From Catenuloplanes niger (lineage in GTDB: Bacteria > Actinomycetota > Actinomycetes > Mycobacteriales > Micromonosporaceae): DNA of 64,000 bases. The notes under the pieces were generated by a model that saw only the letters and a list, made by a program, of their open reading frames with translations, made no database searches and was not told the origin of the DNA. Below, in pieces: positions 25,060 to 38,083 of the stretch; position 1 is the first letter of the stretch, and every line of letters starts with the position of its first letter. Position numbers and translations under genes: made by a program. The stretch is taken from contig NZ_JAVDYC010000001.1 of the NCBI RefSeq assembly GCF_031458255.1, forward strand, positions 3,543,001 to 3,607,000, given 5' to 3'.

Positions 25060-28000
25060 ATGTTCACCCCCGAGACGGACGGCGGCGACCGCGACCGGAC
25101 GCGACCGCGGGACGACGCGGAACCGGCCCAGGAGCACGCGCTCCCGGACGACGCCGCCCAGGCGAATCCCGCATCCCCCCGCCAGGGCAGTCGCAGCGGC
25201 TTCGGTGAGATCGAGGAGCCGCCGCCGCCCGCACTGGACGCACTCCGCGCGCCGACCGGCGCGTTCCGCCAGGCCAACTGGTCCGCCGCGTTCGGCGCCA
25301 ACCAGCCGTGGGAGCTCGGCCAGCCCGAACGCGAGCCCACCCCCTTCGAACTCGCCGAGCGCGCCCGCCGAGCCGAGGCCGACCGTCTCCTCGCCGCCGG
25401 CGACCCCGGCACCGCTTCCGGCGCCACCGTTCACGCCAGTGACGGCACCGTACGCACCGCCGACCGCGGCGTCGAAGGTCCGGCTCCCGACTTCGCCGGC
25501 GCTCCTCCGATTCCGGCCGTGAACAGCGACGTCGCTTTCCCGGCGGCCACCGTGAACACCGACGCGGCCGTCTCGGCGCCCACCGGTGCCGACAACGACG
25601 CGGGGTTCCCGGCGCCCGCCGATGTCAGCAGCCACGTGGGCTCCCCAACGCCCGACGAGGCAAACAGCGGCACGAGCTTCCCGGCGCCCGATGAGGTAAT
25701 CAGCGGCGACTCGGGTTTCTCGACGACTGCCGGAAGCAGCCACACGGGATTCCCGGCGCCCGCTGGAAGCCGCAACGATGAGGGCTCCTCGACAGCCTCC
25801 GGAAGCAGCCACGCAGGATTCCCGGCGCCGGTCGGGGGCAGCAGCGACGCGGGATTGCCGACGACCGCGGGCGTCGGTGACGCAGCCCGTGGCGATGCGG
25901 TCGATCCGCACCGCGCCGCCGCCGAAGCCGCGTGGCCGGTGACCGACGCGGGACCGTACCCTCGGGAAACATCGCCGGAATCGAACGAATCAACCGCCGA
26001 CGACCGCGGTGCCGGCACCGGCCGCTCGGTCATGCTGGACTTCGGGATGTCGGCTGAGCCGGACCCGGAGGCTCCGCAGAGCGGCGGCCTGACCACCCGG
26101 GCGAGTCTCGCGAGCCTGCGCGCCGACTTCGCGGCCGGCATCCGTGCCGGCGCGGAGGATCCCACCGAGCTGCCCGGCGGCCCGGCCATCCCGCCGCCGC
26201 CCGCTCCGGGACCGCCTCCCCCGCTTCCGATGCACTCCCAGCGCCCCGCGTCCACGTCCGCCGCACCCCCAGGCGGCCCGGCCGCCGCCGCGCTGCCAGG
26301 CAGCTCGACCGCCTCCGCCACGCCACCGGACGGCCCGGCCGTCGCCGCCGCGCAGCCCGGGGCCTCGGCCAACCCTGCCGCACAGCCGGGTGGCCAGGCC
26401 GCCGGGCCCTTCCAGCCGAGTGATTCGGTCGGCGCCGATTCCGCGATCCACTCAGGCGGCCCGGCGGCAGCGGACGCGCGGCCAGGCGACACGGCCACCG
26501 GGTCCTACCAGCCGAGCGGTGCGGTCAGCGCCGATGCCGCGACCCAGTCAGACGGCCCGGCCGCTGCGGTCTTCCAGCCGGGTGGCTCGATCGGCGGCGG
26601 CTCCGAGACCCACCAAGGCGACACGGCCAGCGCCGTGACGCGGCCAGACGCCTCGGCCGCCGCGGCGTTCCAGCCGGGTGGCACGGTCAGCGCCGGCTCC
26701 GCGAACCAGCCGGACGGCACGGCCAGCGCCGCGACGCCGCCGGACGCTCCGGCCGCGTTCCCTTCAGCCGGCGCCGGCTCCACGGCCCAGCCAGACGGTC
26801 CGGTTGACGCCACGTGGTCGCCCGGTGGAGCGCCCCGCGCGGACTCCATCGCTCAGGAGGACGGGACGGCACCGATCACCGGTGCGGCCGCGATCGGTGG
26901 TACTTCCCCGGCCGCGACATTCCCGCAGAACGCGACGCAGCCCGCGCCGGAGGCCACGCTCGCACCGGACGCAGCACGGCCCGCGCCGGCCGCGACGTTC
27001 GCTCAGGACGCGGTGCAGCCCGCGCCGGAGGCAACGTTCGCGCAGGACCCGGCGCGGCCCGCGCCGGAGGCCACGTTCACACCGGACGCAGCACGGCCCG
27101 CGCCGGGCGCAACGTTCGCTCAGGACGCGGTGTGGCCCGAGCCGGGTGCGACGTTCGCGCAGGAGGCGGCGCGGCCCGAGCCGGAGGCGACGTTCGCGCA
27201 GGAGGCGGCGCGGCCGGCGCCGCCGGTGATCGAGCCGGAGTTCCGGGTGATTCCGCCGGACCCGCCCGCCGACGACTCCCCCACGGTCGCTTCGCCCGTG
27301 CAGGCCGCCCCGACTCTGGGATCGGGTCGCACCCTCGGCGAGCGCCTGGTCGAGGCCGGCATCTTCGAGTTCAGTGACTACTTCACGCCGCGTCAGCCGC
27401 CTGAGCCACCGGCCGCCGACCATCCCGGCGATCAGCCCGCGGCGCACGACGACGTATGGGCCCCGCCTCAGGAGCCGGCCCAGGAACCGGTCCAGGACGA
27501 CGTGGCGAACCGCCCGGCGGCCGCGACCGCGCACCCGGACGCCCCGGCCGTGCCGCCGGAGGAGGCTCGCCCGGCCGGCGGCGACGCGGCCGGGCCCGCG
27601 TACCCGGCTCGGGTTTTCCCGCGGATCTTCGATCCGATAGAGCCGCCCGCGGAGATGCCGGGACTCTTCGAGTCGGCCGGTCGCGCCGCTCCCGCGCCGT
27701 CGCTCTTCGAGCCGGTCCGGCACACGCTCAGCGAACCGCCCACGGAGCAGTCCGCGGCCGATCCCGCCGCGACGCGCCCCACCGGCACGGCTCCGCACCG
27801 GCCCGCGAACACCCCGCCGGCCGGACCCGGCACGCCCTCGCCAGCCGGCTCCGCGTCATGGACCGCGGACACCACGCCGACCGCCACCAGCGCGCAGTCG
27901 TCAGCCGGCTCCGACGCGTCATGGACCGCGGATACCGCGGTAACCACGCCGAGCGCGCAGACGCCGGCGGCCTCCGGCACGTCATGGGTCGCCGACGCCC

Positions 28001-30018
28001 CGGCGGCTGGCGCCGGTGTGCCGTGGGACGCCGCCTCGCAGGCGCGTGACACGGCCGCACGGCAGCCCGCGCCGGGCGGTACCGGCGAGGAGTCCGCGCA
28101 GCGACGCGACGCCGTTCCGCCCGGCTTCGCGGATCGTCCGGCCGGTGCCGCCGAACCGGCTGTGCCGCACGGCACGACACCGCCGCCGGCGGCGCCGCAG
28201 CTGCCGGAGCGCTCGGGGCTGCCGGAACGCTCGGGGCTGCCCCGGTTCGCGGTCAGCCGCCCGGAGAACAGCGTGCTGCCGGATGTGCCGCCGCCGTCCC
28301 GGTTCGGCACCGGGCCGGCGGCTGCCGGACCCGCCCCGCGGCTCGATCCGCCCGTGGCAGGGCCGGCGAGCTCGACGACGGGCGACACCGCAACTCCATC
28401 GCGGCTGCGGTTCCCCGGCGATGCCGGTACGCAACCGGAAGCCACGGCGGCGCAGTTCAACGGTCCCGCCGAGGCCGGCCACGACGCGCAGGACCCGCGG
28501 CCGGCCGCCGGCACCGACCGGCCGGGCTATCCGGCGCCGGCGGACGGCGGACCGGCTCAGCGGTTCCCGGCCGGGGCCGCCATCCGGCCGCCGAACATCC
28601 GGACGGCGAATGACATCGCCGCGCAGGCCGGCGCGCGGTTCCCGGCCCCGGCCGCGCAGCCGGACGCACCGGTGTCGCGGCCCACCAGCCCGGCGGCGAC
28701 CGGGTTCACCGCTCAGTCGGCTTCTGACGACACCGCCACCTGGCAGGATTCCCCCGCATCACACCCGGCCGGTCCCACCGCAGCGCCGGCTCCGCAATTC
28801 CCGACGGACGCCGACACGCAGCCGAACTTCTCGGCGGGAGCCGGCGCACAGCCGAACTACCCGGCGAACGCCGACGCACAGCCGAACTACCCGACGGGAG
28901 CCGGCGCACAGCCGGACTTCGCAAGGAACGCGCCGACCTCGGCGGAGCCCGCCGCGCAGGCCGGCCAGCGATCGTCCGCCGGCACCGTCATCCCGCCGGA
29001 CGCCCCGGTGTCGCGGGGCACCGGCCCGGCCGAAGCCGACCAGGCCGGTCCGCGGCTTCCCGGCGACGCTGCCGGCCGGCTCGGCGAGCCGGGCGCGGAG
29101 GGCGGTCGCACCGAACCGGGTCCGGCTTTCCCGCCCGCCGGTGCCGCCCAGCCGGTCTTCCCGGCACCACGGCCGGTCAGCCCGGCGGCACCCGGCCCCG
29201 TCGATCAGCTGAGTGCGGCGGCGTCGCGTCCGGCCGACGGCACCACACGGCCGGTGTCGCCAGCGCCATGGGACACCGACCCGGCGACCACGGAACTGCG
29301 CACGCCACCGGCCCGCTTCCCCACCGACCCGAACACCGAGACCACCCGGCCGCACTCACCCGCGCCGTGGGACACCGGCGCGGCGACGGCTGAGCCGGGT
29401 TCCGCCTCGTCCCGCCGTTCCGGGGAGGGGGCGGGGGGCCGACCGCACGCGGCCGCCGGGCCGTTCGGGGTGTCCGGTGCCGGTGGCCGGGACGAGCCGG
29501 AGCGGGTGCACGAGGGCGTCGTGTTGCCGCCGGAGGAGCCGCGGCCGGCGCGGAACACCTGGTCGGTGCCGAATTCGTGGGGAGCGGACGACGCCTGGTC
29601 GGTGACGGACGACTGGGCACCGATCCCGCCGGCCGCGTCGACGTCCGGTGCCCGTACCGTGCCGCCGGCCCGGGATGACGTGTGGCCCGCGCCGGACGAG
29701 CCGGCCGGCACCTGGTCGGCTCCGCGGGCCGCCGGGCCGGGCGGTGGCTGGAGCACCGGCTCGGCGTATGAGGCCGGTGCACCGACCGGTGCGCGGCCGG
29801 CGCCCGAGCCCTGGCAGTCGCCGGCCCCGGACGAACCGGCCGCCGCGCGGGAGGACGTGGAGACGCCGGCCGCGAAGCCGGAGAAGCGCCGCCGCGGTCT
29901 CTTCCGGCGCCGCAACCAGCCCGCCCAGCCGCCCGTGGCGGAGGCGGTCCCGTTGCGGGACGAGGAGTACGTCGACTGGGTCAGCGGGCTCGGCGACCGC
30001 TCCGACGACGAGGAGTGA
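25060..30018 (+). CDS. Giant Pro/Ala-rich, low-complexity protein with conserved-looking acidic C-terminus
   Basis: 1652 residues from ATG 25060 (GGGAG 5 nt upstream; alternative start GTG 24742). No enzyme family is recognised. Nearly the whole chain is Pro/Ala/Gly/Thr/Asp-rich and predicted disordered, with several internal repeat families: FPAP-containing ~20-residue units (about 25590-25870), QPGG/QPDG units (26400-26800), RPAPEATFAQD units of 13-14 residues (26950-27220), and GAQPNYPANAD units (28817-28920). Islands that look constrained are LGERLVEAGIFEFSDYF (from about residue 758), the basic KRRRGLFRRR (about 1609-1618) and the final EEYVDWVSGLGDRSDDEE. No signal peptide or membrane helix is seen, so it is probably cytoplasmic. 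It is followed by a strong terminator. Confidence 0.7.
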   Translation: MFTPETDGGDRDRTRPRDDAEPAQEHALPDDAAQANPASPRQGSRSGFGEIEEPPPPALDALRAPTGAFRQANWSAAFGANQPWELGQPEREPTPFELAERARRAEADRLLAAGDPGTASGATVHASDGTVRTADRGVEGPAPDFAGAPPIPAVNSDVAFPAATVNTDAAVSAPTGADNDAGFPAPADVSSHVGSPTPDEANSGTSFPAPDEVISGDSGFSTTAGSSHTGFPAPAGSRNDEGSSTASGSSHAGFPAPVGGSSDAGLPTTAGVGDAARGDAVDPHRAAAEAAWPVTDAGPYPRETSPESNESTADDRGAGTGRSVMLDFGMSAEPDPEAPQSGGLTTRASLASLRADFAAGIRAGAEDPTELPGGPAIPPPPAPGPPPPLPMHSQRPASTSAAPPGGPAAAALPGSSTASATPPDGPAVAAAQPGASANPAAQPGGQAAGPFQPSDSVGADSAIHSGGPAAADARPGDTATGSYQPSGAVSADAATQSDGPAAAVFQPGGSIGGGSETHQGDTASAVTRPDASAAAAFQPGGTVSAGSANQPDGTASAATPPDAPAAFPSAGAGSTAQPDGPVDATWSPGGAPRADSIAQEDGTAPITGAAAIGGTSPAATFPQNATQPAPEATLAPDAARPAPAATFAQDAVQPAPEATFAQDPARPAPEATFTPDAARPAPGATFAQDAVWPEPGATFAQEAARPEPEATFAQEAARPAPPVIEPEFRVIPPDPPADDSPTVASPVQAAPTLGSGRTLGERLVEAGIFEFSDYFTPRQPPEPPAADHPGDQPAAHDDVWAPPQEPAQEPVQDDVANRPAAATAHPDAPAVPPEEARPAGGDAAGPAYPARVFPRIFDPIEPPAEMPGLFESAGRAAPAPSLFEPVRHTLSEPPTEQSAADPAATRPTGTAPHRPANTPPAGPGTPSPAGSASWTADTTPTATSAQSSAGSDASWTADTAVTTPSAQTPAASGTSWVADAPAAGAGVPWDAASQARDTAARQPAPGGTGEESAQRRDAVPPGFADRPAGAAEPAVPHGTTPPPAAPQLPERSGLPERSGLPRFAVSRPENSVLPDVPPPSRFGTGPAAAGPAPRLDPPVAGPASSTTGDTATPSRLRFPGDAGTQPEATAAQFNGPAEAGHDAQDPRPAAGTDRPGYPAPADGGPAQRFPAGAAIRPPNIRTANDIAAQAGARFPAPAAQPDAPVSRPTSPAATGFTAQSASDDTATWQDSPASHPAGPTAAPAPQFPTDADTQPNFSAGAGAQPNYPANADAQPNYPTGAGAQPDFARNAPTSAEPAAQAGQRSSAGTVIPPDAPVSRGTGPAEADQAGPRLPGDAAGRLGEPGAEGGRTEPGPAFPPAGAAQPVFPAPRPVSPAAPGPVDQLSAAASRPADGTTRPVSPAPWDTDPATTELRTPPARFPTDPNTETTRPHSPAPWDTGAATAEPGSASSRRSGEGAGGRPHAAAGPFGVSGAGGRDEPERVHEGVVLPPEEPRPARNTWSVPNSWGADDAWSVTDDWAPIPPAASTSGARTVPPARDDVWPAPDEPAGTWSAPRAAGPGGGWSTGSAYEAGAPTGARPAPEPWQSPAPDEPAAAREDVETPAAKPEKRRRGLFRRRNQPAQPPVAEAVPLRDEEYVDWVSGLGDRSDDEE

Positions 30019-30019
30019 C

Positions 30020-30056
30020 GTGCTGAGGGGGTCCCGTCGCCGGGCCCCCTCAGCAC
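30020..30056. terminator. Bidirectional terminator between the giant protein gene and thiC
   Basis: GTGCTGAGGGGGTCCCG (30020-30036) pairs with CGGGCCCCCTCAGCAC (30041-30056) with a single bulged T and a 4-nt loop. It lies between two convergent stops and ends both the giant-gene transcript and the thiamine operon. Confidence 0.85.
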
Positions 30057-30062
30057 GCGCGG

Positions 30063-33975
<3,913 letters not shown>

Positions 33976-33985
<10 letters not shown>

Positions 33986-35205
33986 GCCGTCCTCCGTTCC
34001 GTGAATCGCGCCGCCGCGAACGCCTCGGGCGGCGCCGTGCCGTCCAGCAGCAGCGCCGTGATCAGGTCCGCGGTGACCGGGGTCAGCAGGATCCCGTGCC
34101 GGTAGTGACCGGCCGCCACCACGACCTCCCGGCTCCCCGCCGTCCAATGCCCCAGGATCGGCCGGTTGTCCGGCGAGCCCGGCCGCGCGCCGGACTGCGC
34201 CTCGACCAGTGCGTACTCCTCGATCTCCGGGATCAGGTCGGTCGCCGCGCGCAGCAGGTGCAGCACCGCGCCCGCGGTCACGTCGTCGTCCGCCCGCTCG
34301 TGCGCGGTCGCGCCGACCACCACCTCGCCGTCACGCCGCGGCACCAGGTAGACCTCGCGGCCGTCCGCGTACCCCCTGATCACGTGCGTGAAGCCGGGCT
34401 CCCGGTGCGGTGCGCGCAGCCGCAGCACCTCGCCACGCACCGGCCGCACCGGCAGGCCGGTCAGCGCCGCCGTGCCGCATCCGGCCGCGACCACCACCCG
34501 GTCCGCGTACACCTCGGACACGTCCGCGACCCGCCGGCGGACGAACCGCACGCCGGCCCGGGCGGCCGCGATCCGCAGCGCCACGGTCAGCCGGCGCGGA
34601 TCGACCTGGTGATCCCCGGAGATCAGCGCGCCGCCGCGTACCCGGGGGCTCAGCACCGGCTCGTGCGCGCGCATCGCCGACGGCGTCAGCGGATCAACGG
34701 CAAGACCCAGATCGCGCTGGTACGTGATGAGCCTGGTCGCGACCGCCAGATCGTCCGCGGTCAGCGCCACCGCCAGCGTGCCCTCGGCCCGGTACCCGAC
34801 GTCGGTCCCGGCCGCCGCCTCCAGCTCCGCGGCGAAGGCCGGCCAGCGCGCGGCCGAGTCCACCAGCAGCCCGGTCAGCTCGGCCTCACCGAAGTAGGCC
34901 TCCCCGATCGGCGCCAGCATCCCGGCCGCCACCTCCCAGGCCCCGTTCACCCCGCCGACCGCCGCTCGTCCGTCGATGTCGGCCGCCGTGCCACCGGCCG
35001 TGGCCGTCGCGTGGTCACCGGCGGTCCCGGGCGTGACGTGGCCGGCCCGGTCCGGCGTGACCGGGGTCGGCGTCGTCGGCGTGGCGTCGTCGTAGACCGC
35101 GACGTCGTGGCCGCGCCGGGCGCAGGACCAGGCGATCGACAGCCCGATCGGCCCGCCGCCCACGATGCCGATCTCGGCCCGGCCGGCCCGCCGCTGCCCG
35201 CTCAT
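33976..35205 (-). CDS. thiO: Glycine oxidase, with a low-complexity insertion near the N-terminus
   Basis: An FAD-dependent oxidase that turns glycine into the dehydroglycine used by ThiG. 409 residues, about 40 longer than usual. The FAD dinucleotide motif is IGIVGGGPIGLSIAWSCARRG, followed by AAGMLAPIGEA, GDHQVDPRRLT, YLVPRRDGEVVVGAT, and the C-terminal GARPGSPDNRPILG and AAGHYRHGILLTPV. Between VYDDATP and WEVAAGMLAP there is a Thr/Pro/Ala/Gly-rich stretch of about 40-45 residues (near 34950-35085), where relatives have only a few residues. The ATG overlaps the thiE stop (ATGA). Confidence 0.93.
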
Positions 35206-35939
35206 CGCACACCGTCCCGCGCCGGCTCGCCGTCGGCCCGGTGCCCCCGCTCGTCCCCGATTCGGTGCTCCCGCTTCGTGGCGCCGGCGAGTTCCCGCAG
35301 CAGCTCCGTCACCGCACGCCCGGGGTCGGCCGCGCCGCTGACCGCGCCCACCACGGCCACGCCGTGTGCGCCGGCCGCGAGGACCTCCGTCACCCGGGCC
35401 GCGGTGACGCCCGCGATCGCGACCACCGGCACCAGCACCGCGCCGGTGACCGCCGCCAGGCCGGCCGGCCCGAGCGGTGCGGGCAGCCCGTCCTTCGTGG
35501 TCGTCGCGTAGCAGGGCCCGACGCCCAGGTAGGACGCTCCGTCCGCGACCGCGGTCCGCGCGACGCCGGCGGTCCGCGCGGTGGCACCGAGGATCGCGCC
35601 CGGCCCGAGCACCCGGCGCGCCGCCGCGACCGGAAGGTCCAGCGCACCCACGTGCCCGCCGTCCGCGGCCACCGCGAGCGCCACGTGCAGCCGGTCGTTG
35701 ATCAGGCAGGTCGCGCCGGCCGCCGCGCACAGCTCACGGACCCGGACGGCCAGGTGGTAGGCGTCCAGATCGGTGGCGTCGTCCTCGACCCGCACCTGCA
35801 CGACGAGCGGCCCGGTGACGGCCCGGACGTCGGCACCGGCCGCCGCGTGCGCCGCCAGCGCGGCCCGCACACAGCCGATCGGGTCGCGCCCGAGCCGGGT
35901 GTCGGTGATGAGATGCAGTCGTCCTAGGGTTGCGTCCAC
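35202..35939 (-). CDS. thiE: Thiamine-phosphate synthase, first gene of the thi operon
   Basis: A 245-residue ThiE homologue that would join HMP-PP and thiazole phosphate. It has RLHLITDTRLG, INDRLHVALA, HVGALDLPVAAAR and GPCYATTTKDGLPAPLG. The usual QxRxK reads VQVRVED (Lys replaced by Glu) and the GxSxH loop reads GATART, so activity is not assured. The start is probably GTG 35939; GTG 35948 is only 2 nt after the Shine-Dalgarno GGGAGG (35951-35956), which itself lies inside the riboswitch. The C-terminal ~25 residues are charged and unlike the family. Confidence 0.85.
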   Translation of the reverse strand: MDATLGRLHLITDTRLGRDPIGCVRAALAAHAAAGADVRAVTGPLVVQVRVEDDATDLDAYHLAVRVRELCAAAGATCLINDRLHVALAVAADGGHVGALDLPVAAARRVLGPGAILGATARTAGVARTAVADGASYLGVGPCYATTTKDGLPAPLGPAGLAAVTGAVLVPVVAIAGVTAARVTEVLAAGAHGVAVVGAVSGAADPGRAVTELLRELAGATKREHRIGDERGHRADGEPARDGVR

Positions 35940-35950
35940 ATCGTCCACAT

Positions 35951-36040
35951 CCTCCCTGCGCCGGCATGATCCGGATCAGGTTCGACGGTCGGGGGCTGCG
36001 GCAGCCCCCCTCTCAGCCCGGTGCACCGGACTCCCGTGGG
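35951..36040 (-). promoter_or_regulatory. TPP riboswitch (THI element)
   Basis: On the minus strand the order is: ACGGGAGTCCGG, the junction CTGAGA (36011-36016), a variable P3 stem GGGGGCTG/CAGCCCCC, then ACCTGATCCGGATCATG and CCGGCGCAGGGAGG. These are the conserved TPP-aptamer blocks in the right order and spacing. The final block contains the Shine-Dalgarno of thiE, so ligand binding would block ribosome access directly, as expected for high-GC actinobacteria. It controls the whole operon from thiE to thiC. Confidence 0.96.
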
Positions 36041-36059
36041 GTTGTTGTGTTCGTCGCCG

Positions 36060-36089
36060 ACCATACGCCGACGATTACGCAGACGTAAA
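36060..36089 (-). promoter_or_regulatory. Probable promoter of the thiamine operon
   Basis: On the minus strand, TTTACG (36084-36089) and TATGGT (36060-36065) are separated by 18 bp. Transcription would start near 36053, about 13 nt before the riboswitch aptamer, which is the expected placement. Confidence 0.6.
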
Positions 36090-36177
36090 GCCCCGTGACA
36101 CAGCGCTCATCACCCTTGCCTCACCGCGCGCGCTGGTTCATGATCACGCGCGCGGACGTCTCCGTGCGAGTGTCCGA

Positions 36178-37830
36178 TCAGGCCACGTCCCAGACCGGCT
36201 CCGGCGTCTCGACGACCTCGCCGTCCCCCTGGAACAGGATGAACCGGTCGAAGGACCGGGTGAACCAGCGGTCGTGCGTGACGGCCAGGACCGTACCGTC
36301 GAAGGCCATCAGGCCCTCCTCCAGCGCCTCGGCTGAGGCCAGGTCGAGGTTGTCGGTCGGCTCGTCGAGCAGCAGCAGCGTGGCCCCGGACAGCTCCAGC
36401 AGCAGCACCAGGAAGCGTGCCTGCTGGCCGCCGGAGAGCGTGCCGAAGACCTGGTCGCCCTGCGCGGCCAGCTCGTACCGGTTCAGCACCCGCATCGCGC
36501 CGTGCCGGTCCATTCCGGAGCGGTGCTCGTCACCGCGCCAGAGGATCTCGACCAGCGTACGGTCGCGCAGCTCCGGACGGTCGTGCGTCTGCGAGAAGTG
36601 ACCGGGGCGCACGCGCGCGCCGAGCCGGGCCACACCCTCGTGTGCGACCGGCTCCAGGACCACGCCGGAGATCGGCTTGGCGTCCGGCTCCGGGTCGGTG
36701 CCGCCGCGCGCGAGCAACCGCAGGAAGTGCGACTTGCCGGTGCCGTTCGCACCGAGCACGGCGACCCGGTCGCCGTACCAGACCTCCAGGTCGAACGGGT
36801 ACGTCAGCCCCTCCATCTCCAGCTGCTCGCACACGATCGCGCGCTTACCGGTGCGCCCGCCGCCGAGCCGCATCGCGATCTCCTGGTCCTTCGGCGGCAG
36901 CGGCGGCGCCCCGGCCTCCTCGAACTTGCGCAACCGGGTCTGCGCCGCCTGGTAACGCGACGCCAGCCCGTCGTTGAACGCAGCCTTGTTCTTCAGCGTG
37001 AGGACCAGTTCGCGCAGCTTGACGTGCTCCTCGTCCCAACGCCGGCGCGCCTCCTCCATCCGCTCGTGCCGGGCGCCGCGCGCGGCGTGCCAGCTGGCGA
37101 ACCCGCCCGGGTGCGTCCACGCGCCACCGCCCTCGACCGCCACCACCCGGTCCGCGGTCTGGGCGAGCAGTTCGCGGTCGTGCGACACGTAGAGCACGGA
37201 CTTGCCGGACTCCCGCAGCCGCGCCTCCAGCCAACGCTTGCCGGGCACGTCCAGGAAGTTGTCCGGCTCGTCCAGCAGCAGCACCTCGTCGGTGCCGCGG
37301 AGCAGCAGCTCCAGCGCGAACCGCTTCTGCTGGCCGCCGGAGAGCGTGGCCACCGGCCGGTCCCGGACACGGTCCCAGGGCAGCTTGAGCGCGGCGACGC
37401 TGGCGGTGTCGAACGTGACCTCCGCGTCGTACCCACCGGCCTCACCCCACGCGGCGAGCGCCGTCGCGTACCCCATCTGGGTCTTCTCGCTCTCCGCCCG
37501 GTGCATCGCGGCCTCGGCCGCGGCCAGGCGCGCGCCGGCGTCCCGCAGCGCGGGCGGGGAGAGCGAGAGCGCGAGGGAGCCGAGCGTGGTCTCGTCCGCG
37601 ATCATGCCGATGAACTGCCGCATCACGCCCAGGCCACCGACCCGCGCGATGCTGCCCTGCCGCACGGCCAGATCGCCGGCGATCATGCGCAGCAGGGTCG
37701 TCTTACCGGCGCCGTTCGGCCCGACCAACGCGATCTTGGCACCCTCGCCGACGCGGAACGAGACATCCTCGAACAGCACCCGCCCGTCCGCCAGCGTATG
37801 TCCGACTCCGGCCACGTCCACATATCCCAC
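36178..37830 (-). CDS. ABC-F family ATP-binding protein (ribosome-associated type)
   Basis: 550 residues with two ATPase domains and no membrane segment. Domain 1 has GPNGAGKTT (about 38-46), LSGGQQKRF and LLLDEPDNFLD. Domain 2 has GANGTGKSH, LSGGQQARF, LLLDEPTDNLD and the H-loop THDRWF. The linker (about 255-310) is helical and charged (RHERMEEARRRWDEEHVKLRELVLTLKNK), like the P-site tRNA interaction motif of ABC-F proteins. Such proteins act on the ribosome, either in translation or in antibiotic resistance; which applies here cannot be decided. It starts at GTG 37830 without a clear Shine-Dalgarno. A tandem repeat lies 120 bp upstream. Confidence 0.9.
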   Translation of the reverse strand: MGYVDVAGVGHTLADGRVLFEDVSFRVGEGAKIALVGPNGAGKTTLLRMIAGDLAVRQGSIARVGGLGVMRQFIGMIADETTLGSLALSLSPPALRDAGARLAAAEAAMHRAESEKTQMGYATALAAWGEAGGYDAEVTFDTASVAALKLPWDRVRDRPVATLSGGQQKRFALELLLRGTDEVLLLDEPDNFLDVPGKRWLEARLRESGKSVLYVSHDRELLAQTADRVVAVEGGGAWTHPGGFASWHAARGARHERMEEARRRWDEEHVKLRELVLTLKNKAAFNDGLASRYQAAQTRLRKFEEAGAPPLPPKDQEIAMRLGGGRTGKRAIVCEQLEMEGLTYPFDLEVWYGDRVAVLGANGTGKSHFLRLLARGGTDPEPDAKPISGVVLEPVAHEGVARLGARVRPGHFSQTHDRPELRDRTLVEILWRGDEHRSGMDRHGAMRVLNRYELAAQGDQVFGTLSGGQQARFLVLLLELSGATLLLLDEPTDNLDLASAEALEEGLMAFDGTVLAVTHDRWFTRSFDRFILFQGDGEVVETPEPVWDVA

Positions 37831-37949
37831 GGCCGGATGATGGCCGATCCGACACCCTGTCGACCAGCGTTTTTCGCATCCGGGGCTGTCGGGTCCCCTA
37901 CCGGGCCCGCCCCCTTGCCGCCCTCCCGGCTGCCGATCTCCCGGATCGG

Positions 37950-38083
37950 CCCCGGCTGCCGGGCTCCTGGTCAGCCCCGGCTACCGAGCTCCTGGTCAGC
38001 CCCGGCTACCGAGCTCCTGGTCAGCCCCGGCTACCGAGCTCCTGGTCAGCCCCGGCTACCGAGCTCCTGGTCAGCCCCGGCTG
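37950..38083. repeat. 25-bp tandem repeat array (five copies plus a partial)
   Basis: The unit CCCCGGCTACCGAGCTCCTGGTCAG starts at 37950 (a variant copy), 37975, 38000, 38025 and 38050. A partial copy at 38075 runs into the methyltransferase gene, so the last copies overlap its stop and final codons (stop at 38071-38073). Copies 2-5 are identical. Each unit can fold, since GGCT(-)ACC pairs with GGTCAGCC. It lies between the methyltransferase stop and the ABC-F start. Confidence 0.95.

Noticed and set aside
37950-38083. Possible CRISPR array
   Set aside because: The 25-bp units are directly adjacent with no unique spacers, and no cas genes are in the window.
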